From NCBI RefSeq assembly GCF_002911665.1, contig NZ_MTBP01000001.1, positions 186,001 through 250,000 on the forward strand: a stretch of 64,000 nt of DNA, given 5' to 3'. The position numbers were made by a program, and so were the translations under genes. Below the pieces are notes generated by a model. The model did not search any database. It had not been told where the DNA came from and worked only from the letters and a program-made list of their open reading frames with translations. Shown one piece after another: positions 15,798 through 23,315 of this stretch; position 1 is the stretch's first letter, and every line of letters starts with the position of its first letter. Origin of the DNA: Actinomadura rubteroloni. Its GTDB lineage: Bacteria > Actinomycetota > Actinomycetes > Streptosporangiales > Streptosporangiaceae.

Positions 15798-17414
15798 TCA
15801 TTCCGGTGCGGGCACCTGGACGAGCACGCGGCGCAGGACCTTCCCGGTCGCGTTGCGCGGCAGCTCGGCCGGGAAGTGGACGTCGCGCGGGACGGCGAAC
15901 CGCGCCAGGTGCTGGCGGACGTGCGCCTTCACGGCCTCGGCGTCCAGCGGCTCTCCCGCCGGGTCCAGGACGAGGTGCGCCGCGAGCCGCTGCCCGAACT
16001 CGGCGTCCGGCACGCCGACCACGACCGCCTCGCGGACCTGCGGCAGTTGCAGCAGGACCTCCTCGACGGCGCTCGGGAAGATGTTCTCGCCGCCGGAGAC
16101 GACCATGTCGTCGTCGCGGCCGTCCACGGTCAGCCGGCCCGCCTCGTCCATGTGGCCGAGGTCGCCGAGGCTGATCATCCCGTCCTGCATCTCCTTGGTG
16201 GCGCCGTTGGTGTACCCGGCGAACATCAGCTCGTTCGCGGCGAAGATGCGGCCGGTGACGCCGGTCGGGACGGGCTTGCCGTCGGCGTCCAGGATCGCCA
16301 CGCGCGTCCCGGGCGGCGCGGTGCCCGCGCAGCCGGGCTTGGCGCGCAGGTCGGCGGGCGTCGCGATCGTCACCCACGACGCCTCGGTCGAGCCGTACAG
16401 GTTGTAGACGACCTCGCCGAACAGGTCCATGAACGCGGTGGACACCTGGCCGGGCAGGGCCGAGCCGCTGACGGCGCAGATCCGCAGCTTGCTCGTGTCG
16501 TACTTGGGGAACGTCTCGCCGGGGAGGTCGAGGATGCGGCGCAGCATGACCGGGATCGCGATGAGCGTGGTGGCGCGGCTCTCGGCGAGCCGGGCGAGCG
16601 ACCGCTCCGGGTCGAAGCGGCGCTGCAGGACCATCGTGGCGCGCAGCGAGATCGCCGCCTGGAGCATCGCGTAGCCCCAGGTGTGGAACAGCGGCGCCTC
16701 GATGAACATCGTCTCGTGGACGCGCAGCGGGATCCGGGACAGGATCGACGCGAGCGGCTGGAGGCCGGGGTTGGAGTGCCGGTTGGCGCCCTTGGGCGTG
16801 CCGGTCGTCCCGGAGCTGAGCATGATCGTCCGGCCGGAGCGGCGCGGCGGCTCGATCTCGACCTGCGGGGTCGAGGCGATCAGCTCGTCCAGGCCCGAGT
16901 CGCCGCCGCCCGCCGTGATGGCGTGGACGCCGTCGGGGACGGCCGCGAGGAACTCGCCGAACTCGTGGTCGGCGATCACGACGTCGACGTTCTGCTCCTT
17001 GATCACCGTGACGAGCTGGTCGACGCTCATCCCGGTGTTGAGCAGGACGGTGTCGGCGCCGCGCTTGCTGGCCCCGACGAGCGCTTCGAGCATGCCCCGG
17101 TGGTTGCGGCACAGCACCGCGACCGTCGGCGGCTCGCCGAAGCGGCCGAGCGCGGCGGCCAGCCGGTCCGTGCGGGCGTCGATCTCGCCGTAGGTGATCG
17201 CGCCCTCGTCGTCGAGCACGGCCACCCGCTCGGGGTCGCGGGCCGCGGCGGACACGAAGGTGCCGCCGAGGTTCGTCCCCCAGCGCCGCAGCGCCGAGAG
17301 CTGCCGCGCGACGCGCTGCGGCGGACCGGGCTTCCACAGCCCGCTGCGCGCGAACATGCCGCCGACCCGTGCCGCCGACCGTGTCCGTTCGCCGATGTTC
17401 GAGGATCCGCTCAT
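15798..17414 (-). CDS. Acyl-CoA synthetase (AMP-forming, ANL superfamily)
   Basis: A 538-residue adenylating enzyme with the full set of ANL motifs: the P-loop-like LSSGTTGTPKGANR near residue 210, YGSTEAS near 345, the hinge region GDLGHMDEAGRL followed by GRDDDMVVSGGENIFP near 430, and the C-terminal Lys in RNATGKVLRR. It activates a carboxylic acid to acyl-AMP and then acyl-CoA. IGERTRSAARVGGMFARSG at the N-terminus is an extension seen in actinobacterial long-chain enzymes. The ATG at 17414 has AGGTC upstream; GTG at 17426 is possible. It is divergent from a TetR gene, which may regulate it. Confidence 0.92.
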   Translation of the reverse strand: MSGSSNIGERTRSAARVGGMFARSGLWKPGPPQRVARQLSALRRWGTNLGGTFVSAAARDPERVAVLDDEGAITYGEIDARTDRLAAALGRFGEPPTVAVLCRNHRGMLEALVGASKRGADTVLLNTGMSVDQLVTVIKEQNVDVVIADHEFGEFLAAVPDGVHAITAGGGDSGLDELIASTPQVEIEPPRRSGRTIMLSSGTTGTPKGANRHSNPGLQPLASILSRIPLRVHETMFIEAPLFHTWGYAMLQAAISLRATMVLQRRFDPERSLARLAESRATTLIAIPVMLRRILDLPGETFPKYDTSKLRICAVSGSALPGQVSTAFMDLFGEVVYNLYGSTEASWVTIATPADLRAKPGCAGTAPPGTRVAILDADGKPVPTGVTGRIFAANELMFAGYTNGATKEMQDGMISLGDLGHMDEAGRLTVDGRDDDMVVSGGENIFPSAVEEVLLQLPQVREAVVVGVPDAEFGQRLAAHLVLDPAGEPLDAEAVKAHVRQHLARFAVPRDVHFPAELPRNATGKVLRRVLVQVPAPE

Positions 17415-17662
17415 CTGACCTGTCACCCGCCGACCGTCATCACCGGCCGGCGTGCCCGGCCTCGGAGATGACCGTAAAGCCGCGGGGGCGGCCGGTCTCC
17501 TGCATGGAGTCAGGTGTTCTGGCGGGACCTTGTCATTCCGGTGACAACATCGGAGGATCCGTCTTTACTGGCCTGTCCTGGAACGATCGGTTTCTCCACC
17601 GGGTTTATGAGCGCCGCACATAATTGCGCGAATACCGTGCGTATACGGGCCGGGTGCGAGGT

Positions 17663-17668
17663 TAGGCT
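17663..17668 (+). promoter_or_regulatory. -10 element TAGGCT of the TetR gene (leaderless)
   Basis: TAGGCT ends 7 bases before the ATG at 17676 and no ribosome-binding site lies between, which implies transcription starts at or next to the start codon. The same element precedes the TetR gene at 27.8 kb. Confidence 0.55.
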
Positions 17669-17675
17669 GACGGCC

Positions 17676-18434
17676 ATGACCAGTACCGGCACCGGACGGG
17701 AGCGTCCGGCGTTCCGGCGGCTGACCTCCGACCGGCGGCGCGAGGAGATCATCTCGGCCGCGATCGCGACGTTCGGGAACCGGCCCGAGCCGGACGTCTC
17801 GATCGACGACGTCGCCGCGGCGGCGGGCACGTCCCGCTCGTCGGTCTACCGGTACTTCGACGGCAAGGGCGAGCTGTACGAGGTCGTCGCCGAGCGCGTC
17901 GGGACGATGCTCACCGACCGGCTCGCGGCCGTCACGGGCACGTCGCCGTCGGACGCGCTGACGCGGCGCCTCGCGCTCTACTTCGACTTCCTGGAGGAGT
18001 ACGAGGGCGGGTACGCCGGGATCCTCGGCATCGGGGCGGGCCGGGCGCCGGAGGCCGCGCTGGACGTCGCCGAGCGCGTCCGGCAGCGCATCTGCGACCT
18101 GACGTTCCGGACGCTGGAGCTGGACGAGCCGGGCGAGCCGCTGCGCGTGGCCGTCCAGTCGTGGATCGCGGGCGTCGAGTGGGCGGGCGCGGAGTGGCTG
18201 CGGACGCGCAGCCCGTCCCGGCCCGAGCTGGAGATCATCCTCGGCGCGCAGTTCACGACGCAGCTCCTCGCCGTCGCGCCGCTCGACCCGGTCGTGGCCG
18301 AGCGGATCACGTGGCTGCTGCGCGTCGAGCCGCCGGGCTCGGCGTTCGGCGAGCTGATCCGGTCCGTCGCGGACGCGTTCGACCGGCGTGCGCTCGCCGC
18401 CCTCGCCGCGTTCCTCCCCGAGCCCGAACGCTGA
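17676..18434 (+). CDS. TetR/AcrR-family transcriptional regulator
   Basis: A 252-residue TetR protein. Residues about 20-65 form the DNA-binding domain: RREEIISAAIATFGN, then SIDDVAAAAGTSRSSVYRYF, with FDGKGELYEVVAE after the recognition helix. The C-terminal ligand domain includes LALYFDFLEEYEGGYAGILG, like regulators of fatty-acid or xenobiotic genes. It is divergent from the acyl-CoA synthetase, 261 bases away, so that gene is a candidate target. An upstream in-frame start exists, but the -10 element at 17663 argues for leaderless initiation at the ATG at 17676. Confidence 0.86.
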   Translation: MTSTGTGRERPAFRRLTSDRRREEIISAAIATFGNRPEPDVSIDDVAAAAGTSRSSVYRYFDGKGELYEVVAERVGTMLTDRLAAVTGTSPSDALTRRLALYFDFLEEYEGGYAGILGIGAGRAPEAALDVAERVRQRICDLTFRTLELDEPGEPLRVAVQSWIAGVEWAGAEWLRTRSPSRPELEIILGAQFTTQLLAVAPLDPVVAERITWLLRVEPPGSAFGELIRSVADAFDRRALAALAAFLPEPER

Positions 18435-18451
18435 CCCACGACGCCGCCGCG

Positions 18452-18660
18452 TCACGTACGCCCGCTCCGGGCTCGGACGGCCGCCGCCGCGTGCTCGCTC
18501 TAGGGCGCGACGCGTACGTCCGCTACGGGCTCGGACGGCCGCCGCCGCGTGCTCGCTCTAGGGCGTCGGCGCGTACGTCCGCTATGGGCTCGACAGAAGC
18601 CATCGGGGCTCGCACGCGGGCGCGGCACCGGGGACCGCTAGGGCGTCGGCGCGTACGGCC
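18452..18660. repeat. Degenerate tandem copies of the PucR gene 3' end
   Basis: The block CGTACGxCCG...GGGCTCGxC...CTAGGG recurs with CGTACG at 18455, 18513, 18572 and 18652, spacings 58, 59 and 80 bases. The last copy is the true 3' end of the minus-strand PucR-like gene, encoding RRLLSSPYRPYAPTP and its stop. The others read as diverged versions of the same tail (for example RWLLSSP-stop-RTYAPTP) on the minus strand, downstream of the functional stop. They look like partial terminal duplications. Confidence 0.75.
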
Positions 18661-19876
18661 GGTACGGGCTCGACAGGAGCCGGCGGGTGCTGGCGCGCGG
18701 ACGCGTCACCGGGCCGCCGTGTCCAGGCGGGCCGCTGTGGCGGGCGTGCAGGATCATCTCCAGCTCCAGGCAGCGCTTCGGGTCGTGCAGGTCCGCGCCG
18801 AACAGCTCCTCCAGGTGCCGCAGGCGGTACCGGACGGTCTGCGGATGGACGTGCAGCCGGTTGCCCGCCTCGGTCGCGTTGAAGTTGCTCTCCAGCAGGG
18901 ACAGCAGCGTCTCCGACAGCCGCGCCGTCTGGACCGGCGACAGGCCCGCGAGCGGGGCGAGCCGGGTGCCGGCCGCGTGCTCGATGAGGTCCTCCGCCAT
19001 GAAGATCACGAGCGTGGGGACGTGATCCATGCAGCGCACCAGGCCGTCCGCCGCGATCCGGCCGCGCCGCGCGAGCGTCATCGCGCGGCGCGCCCAGCGC
19101 AGCGACTCGGCGGCGCGGGCGGGCGGCAGCACCGGGCCGAGGACGACGATCCAGTCGGCGAGCAGCGCCTCCAGCAGCCGCATCCGGCCCGGACCCTCGG
19201 GGTCGGGCAGGAGGAGGCACGGTTCGCCGCGCGCGAGGTCGACCAGGACGTCCGGCGGGAGCGCGGGCGGGCGGGCGCCGGTGTCGGCGCGCGGGTGCAG
19301 CACCACGGCCGCCGCCGAGCGCGGGATCCGCCACCGGGCGGCGCGGGCCGCGTCGGCGACGGCGCCGGGGTCGCCGTCGTCGAACAGGAGCGCGAGCAGC
19401 CGGGCGCGGCGGCGGCGGACCGCGTCGTCGCTGCCCGCCCGTTCGGCCTCGTACCCGGCGGCGGCCTCGGCGGTGACGGCGTCGAGGTAGGTGAACTGCG
19501 CCTCGGCGAGCAGGCCGAGCGTCGCGCGGTCGATGTCGAGGGACTCGGCGGACGCGGTGAGCGTCCGCCAGACGGCGCGGGCGCAGCGGTGCAGCGCGAC
19601 GTGCAGTTCGTCCAGGTCCCGGCCGCGCAGCGCGACGCCGCGGCCGAGTTCGCGGAAGCGCTCGGCGACGCGGGGCCAGGCGGCGCGCGGGTCGTCCACC
19701 AGGGCGTAGAAGAGGCGCAGGCTCTCGCCCACCCAGGCGCGCACGTCCGCGTGGGCGGGGTCGGTCGCGTCGTCGGCCAGTTCGGCGGCGGCGACGGCGA
19801 CGGCGGGGCGCATGCGCCGGACGAGGTCCGGCGGGATCGCCTCGAACGGACGGACATCGAGTTCAGGCCGCGTCAT
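18638..19876 (-). CDS. PucR/CdaR-type helix-turn-helix regulator (paralog 1)
   Basis: A 412-residue protein beginning MTRPELDVRPFEAIPPDLV. Its C-terminal HTH_30 domain reads LLESNFNATEAGNRLHVHPQ then TVRYRLRHLEELFG, the PucR/CdaR pattern in which a variable N-terminal half senses a signal. The middle part carries LRWARRAMTLARRG, typical of the GGDEF-like region. AAGGAG precedes the ATG at 19876. It is closely related to the next gene and to the gene at 26.3 kb. The final 18 codons have been duplicated downstream in decayed form. Confidence 0.85.
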   Translation of the reverse strand: MTRPELDVRPFEAIPPDLVRRMRPAVAVAAAELADDATDPAHADVRAWVGESLRLFYALVDDPRAAWPRVAERFRELGRGVALRGRDLDELHVALHRCARAVWRTLTASAESLDIDRATLGLLAEAQFTYLDAVTAEAAAGYEAERAGSDDAVRRRRARLLALLFDDGDPGAVADAARAARWRIPRSAAAVVLHPRADTGARPPALPPDVLVDLARGEPCLLLPDPEGPGRMRLLEALLADWIVVLGPVLPPARAAESLRWARRAMTLARRGRIAADGLVRCMDHVPTLVIFMAEDLIEHAAGTRLAPLAGLSPVQTARLSETLLSLLESNFNATEAGNRLHVHPQTVRYRLRHLEELFGADLHDPKRCLELEMILHARHSGPPGHGGPVTRPRASTRRLLSSPYRPYAPTP

Positions 19877-20074
19877 GGCAACACTCCTTGTGGAACCCCG
19901 AGTTCCACAAGAGTGCCCCAGGACACGCCGCCACCGATTGTCACGCGAGTGCGTTGTTTTCCGGACGGACTCCACGCCGGAATGCCAAGAAACGACGAAC
20001 GTGCAGGTCAGAAAGGGGTGCCTAAAACGCCGAACCCGGCCGTCCGGAAGAACCGGACGGCCGGGTCGCCACGC

Positions 20075-21340
20075 TTACGGAACGGCGTGTTCCACTGCGG
20101 CGGGCGTGTTGTCGGACGTCGCGTACCGCGCGTGCAGGATCAGCTCCATCTCCAGGCACCGCCTGGGGTCGCGCAGGTCGTCGCCGAACAGGTCTTCGAG
20201 CTGCCGCAGGCGGTACCGGACGGTCTGGGGGTGCACGCGCAACCGGCGGCTCGCCTGCGCCGCGTTGAAGTTGTGCTCCAGCAGCGCCTGCAACGTCTCG
20301 GTGAGCCGGTCGCGCTGCGCGGGCGCGAGGCCCGACAGCGGCGCCAGCCGGGTCGTCGCCGCGTCGTCGATCAGCTCGCCCGCGCGGAACACCACCAGCG
20401 ACGGCAGGTGGTCGGCGCTGCGCACCGGCCGGTCGACCGGGAACGCGCCGCGCCGCGCGAGCACCAGCGTGTCCCGGGCCCAGCGCAGCGACTCGCGGGC
20501 GCGCGGCAGCGGGACCGTCGGGCCGACCGCGACGATCCAGTCCTGCGTCAGCGGGTCCAGCAGCGCGGCGCGTCCGGGGGCCTCCGGGTCGGGCAGCAGC
20601 AGCGACGGCTCGGGCATGCCCTGGTCGGCGAGCAGTTCGTCGGGCACGGGCAGCGGCGGACGGAACGTGCCGGTGGTGTCGTCGCGTCCGACCTGGCCGG
20701 GCCGGGGCGCGACGGCCACCGCCGCGACCGTGGACGGCAGCGGCCAGCGGGCCTGCGCGGCGAGGGTCTCGATCGTCGCCTGGTCGCCGACCGGGTCGGC
20801 GAGCAGCAGCGCGAGCAGCCGCGCGCGGCGCAGCCGCTCGTCGCGCGCCGCGTCGCCGCACTCGGCCCGGTAGCCCTCGGCGACCACCGCCGACACCGCG
20901 TCCAGGTAGCTGAACTGGGCCTCCACGACGCGCAGCAGCGTGTCGTGGTCGAGGTCCAGCTCGTCGGCCAGCGAGGTGATGCCGCGCCAGGCCGCGAGCG
21001 CCGACCGGCGCAGCGTCTGGTGCGACTCGATGGGGTCGCGGCCGTCGCGGGCGAGTTGCCGGCCCGCCGCGCGGTAGAAGGACGCGACGCGCCCCCAGCC
21101 GGTGCCGGGGTTCTCCAGCAGGTCGCAGAAGTGGGCGAGTCCGGCGACGATGCCGTCGCGGAGGCGTTCGGCGTGCGGGCTGCCCGGCCGGGGCGGCGCG
21201 TCGCCCGGCGGGCCGTCGGTCCGGCCGAGCAGCTCGCAGAGCAGCTCGTCGGCCGCGCCCTCCACGGCGGGCCGCAGCCGGGTGCCGACCCAGGTCGGGA
21301 TCGCCTCGAACGGACGATGGTCGAGTGTTGTCGCGGTCAC
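20075..21340 (-). CDS. PucR/CdaR-type helix-turn-helix regulator (paralog 2)
   Basis: A 421-residue paralog of the adjacent regulator, sharing HRPFEAIPTWVGTRLRPAVE at the N-terminus, LRWARDTLVLARRGAFPVD in the middle, and the C-terminal HTH with LLEHNFNAAQASRRLRVHPQ and TVRYRLRQLEDLFG. GGGGGAG precedes the GTG at 21340, and the N-terminus aligns with paralog 1 there. The gap of about 200 bases between the two genes (19877-20074) has no gene. Tandem duplication is the simplest origin. Targets are unknown. Confidence 0.85.
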   Translation of the reverse strand: MTATTLDHRPFEAIPTWVGTRLRPAVEGAADELLCELLGRTDGPPGDAPPRPGSPHAERLRDGIVAGLAHFCDLLENPGTGWGRVASFYRAAGRQLARDGRDPIESHQTLRRSALAAWRGITSLADELDLDHDTLLRVVEAQFSYLDAVSAVVAEGYRAECGDAARDERLRRARLLALLLADPVGDQATIETLAAQARWPLPSTVAAVAVAPRPGQVGRDDTTGTFRPPLPVPDELLADQGMPEPSLLLPDPEAPGRAALLDPLTQDWIVAVGPTVPLPRARESLRWARDTLVLARRGAFPVDRPVRSADHLPSLVVFRAGELIDDAATTRLAPLSGLAPAQRDRLTETLQALLEHNFNAAQASRRLRVHPQTVRYRLRQLEDLFGDDLRDPRRCLEMELILHARYATSDNTPAAVEHAVP

Positions 21341-21541
21341 GTGATCACTCCCCCGAGGAATGTTGATGGACCACCACCAAGCATCACGTATTACGCGCCG
21401 ACCCGATTGTGTGACGCGGAAGACTTTTGACCCTTCCACCTCCCGCCGATTTACAAACGGGGTGGATGGCCGACAAACGCCTGAACGCGCTACGTTCCAT
21501 GGCTTTTCATCTGTCCCATGACGTGGGACGCTGTCGTATTT

Positions 21542-22492
21542 TCACTGGATCAGGCCGGCGCGCCGCCACAACGCGGCACCGGGGCCGCTGATGAGTCCCA
21601 GCTCGTCGAGAAAGGGAACGATCTTCGCACCGAGCCAGTGGCGAGTGGCAAGGTGATGCGGATTGGCGAGCGCCATCGCCCGTCCTTCGGCGGGCTCCAG
21701 CCCGACGCACCGGTACACCTCGGGGTCGATCATGAATTCGAGCGTGGCGGTCGCGCCGACCGCCGCGACGAGCCGGTGCCGGGCGAGCGCCGTCCGGCCG
21801 AGCCCCCGCACGCTCCGCTCGATCTCGGCCCGCGCGTACCGGACGTGCCGCGCCTCCTCCACCACGTGGATGCGGCTGATCTCCCGGATGAGCGGCTGCA
21901 CGAGCGTGTCCGCCATCGCCGCGCGCTGCATCCGGTCGAAGATCTCCTCGCCGACGAGGAACACCGCCCACATCGACGGCCCGGAGCCGAGCGCCTTGAA
22001 CAGCCGGCCGATGTTGCGGACCGGCGCGGGCGGGCCGTAGACGGGCGTGCCGAGCCGTTCCATCAGCTTGGCGAACATCACGACGTGGCGCGTCTCGTCT
22101 CCGACCTCGGTCAGCCCGAACTGAGCGTGCGCGGTGCGCGGATCCACGTCGTAGAGGAACCGCAGGAAGAGCTGCATCAGGCACATCTCCAGCCAGATGC
22201 CCGCGGCGGAGACGCTCGCCAGCTCGTGCCGCGACAGCTCGACGCGCCGGGCGTGGGTGAGGCCGTCCCAGAACGGCGTCCCGTACAGCGAGACGCGTTC
22301 GAGCGGCAGGAACGGCTTCTCCTTGTCGAACGGGGCGTCCCAGTCGAGTTCGGCGTCGGGGTCGAACGAGGCGCGGGCCGCCGAGCGGAGCAGCCGCAGC
22401 GCGACGGTCTCCCGGTCGCGGGCCGTTCGGCGCGGACGCGGGCCGTTATCCGGGGTCACGCCGCGCGGCGCGGGGGCATTCAGGGAGGTCAT
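21542..22492 (-). CDS. AurF-like diiron protein (p-aminobenzoate N-oxygenase family)
   Basis: A 316-residue helical protein with the metal-ligand pattern of AurF-family diiron N-oxygenases: SAAGIWLEMCLMQLFLRF gives the first Glu, EVGDETRHVVMFAKL gives the Glu/His set, and HVVEEARHVRYARAEIERS gives the second E-x-x-R-H motif. AurF oxidises an aryl amine to a nitro group. This copy stands alone with no biosynthetic cluster around it, so it may have another hydroxylation or N-oxidation role. AAGGA precedes the ATG at 22492. No signal peptide. Confidence 0.8.
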   Translation of the reverse strand: MTSLNAPAPRGVTPDNGPRPRRTARDRETVALRLLRSAARASFDPDAELDWDAPFDKEKPFLPLERVSLYGTPFWDGLTHARRVELSRHELASVSAAGIWLEMCLMQLFLRFLYDVDPRTAHAQFGLTEVGDETRHVVMFAKLMERLGTPVYGPPAPVRNIGRLFKALGSGPSMWAVFLVGEEIFDRMQRAAMADTLVQPLIREISRIHVVEEARHVRYARAEIERSVRGLGRTALARHRLVAAVGATATLEFMIDPEVYRCVGLEPAEGRAMALANPHHLATRHWLGAKIVPFLDELGLISGPGAALWRRAGLIQ

Positions 22493-22646
22493 GGCGGGTC
22501 CTTCGCGGGAACGATCGGCCATCGGGCAGAACGACTCTCCCGCGCCGCGAAAGTTGAAGAAATACGGCTTTCGCGCAGGTCCGCGCGTTACGTTGGCAAT
22601 TCCCGCACAACAGCCGGAACGGCCGGTTCCATGGGGAAAGACGAGA

Positions 22647-22689
22647 GCACCCGCCCGTCCCCCTGGGAGATAGGGAGACGAACGGGTGC
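22647..22689 (-). terminator. Hairpin terminator after the lipoprotein gene
   Basis: Two 18-base arms (22647-22664 and 22672-22689) pair throughout only in the minus-strand transcript, where three positions are G-U wobbles; in the plus-strand transcript they would be C-A mismatches. This asymmetry marks it as a terminator for the minus-strand gene ending at 22719. Confidence 0.75.
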
Positions 22690-22718
22690 CGATGCCCTGG
22701 CGCGGCGGACGAACCGCG

Positions 22719-23249
22719 TCAGGACTTCTTGACCCGGCAGGCGGGAATCGTGTCGAACGCCGTCGTCAGCGCCGGATTCGCCCGCAGGTCGTCGCGGGGG
22801 CCGGTGTAGCTCACCGAGGCCAGCACCTGCTGGGACAGGCCGGCCAGCGCCGCCCGGAGCGACTTCGTGTCCGTGACCTTCGTGTCGTCCAGCTTGGTCC
22901 GGACCTGGTTCAGGACGGTCTTCGCGCCCGCCAGCTTGGTGAGCGCCGCGTCGTACGTCGCCTGGCCGTCGCTGACCGGAGGAACGCCCGCCTTCTTCAG
23001 GCCCGCCTCCATCGTGTCCATCCGCCGGGCGAGCTGGGTGAGGAAGGCCGCGATGTTGGCCTTGTAGGCCTTCGGGTCCTCGGTGACCGCCGGCAGCCGG
23101 ACCGCCTCGTTCAGCCCGATCGACGAGCAGACCTTCGCGGCCCACACGGCCTGCGGCGTCGTGTGCGGCTTGTCGCCGGAGGAACCGCAGCCGGCGGCGG
23201 CCGTGCCGAGGGCGACGGCCAGGGCCGCGCCGGTGACCAGACGCCGCAT
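22719..23249 (-). CDS. Small lipoprotein, paralog A
   Basis: A 176-residue protein with a lipobox-type signal peptide: MRRLVTGAALAVALGTAAAG then Cys near residue 21. The mature part is helical and Lys/Ala-rich, with WAAKVCSSIGL near the start and IPACRVKKS at the end; two Cys could form a disulfide. It is a clear paralog of the gene at 44938-45474 (shared pattern KVCS, AKP/GQ-x-Y-(N/D)-x-A-L, KVTDxKSL, Q-P-(A/Q)C). It lies 66 bases downstream of the fibronectin-III protein gene. Function unknown; a membrane-anchored partner of that surface protein is inferred. Confidence 0.8.
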   Translation of the reverse strand: MRRLVTGAALAVALGTAAAGCGSSGDKPHTTPQAVWAAKVCSSIGLNEAVRLPAVTEDPKAYKANIAAFLTQLARRMDTMEAGLKKAGVPPVSDGQATYDAALTKLAGAKTVLNQVRTKLDDTKVTDTKSLRAALAGLSQQVLASVSYTGPRDDLRANPALTTAFDTIPACRVKKS

Positions 23250-23279
23250 GGTGTTCTCCTTACGAGCGGGGCTTGCCGG

Positions 23280-23308
23280 GCCCGGCCGCACGCGCGGTGC
23301 GGCCGGGC
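23280..23308 (-). terminator. 11-bp hairpin between the FN3 gene and lipoprotein A
   Basis: The arms GCCCGGCCGCA and TGCGGCCGGGC are a perfect match around a 7-base loop. It sits immediately after the FN3 gene stop and before the lipoprotein ribosome site, so it may terminate or attenuate read-through. Confidence 0.65.
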
Positions 23309-23315
23309 CGTCGCG

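Noticed and set aside
18161-21430. Plus-strand open frame of about 1089 codons
   Set aside because: It runs opposite two clear PucR-like genes and has low-complexity Arg/Gly/Ala/Gln composition.
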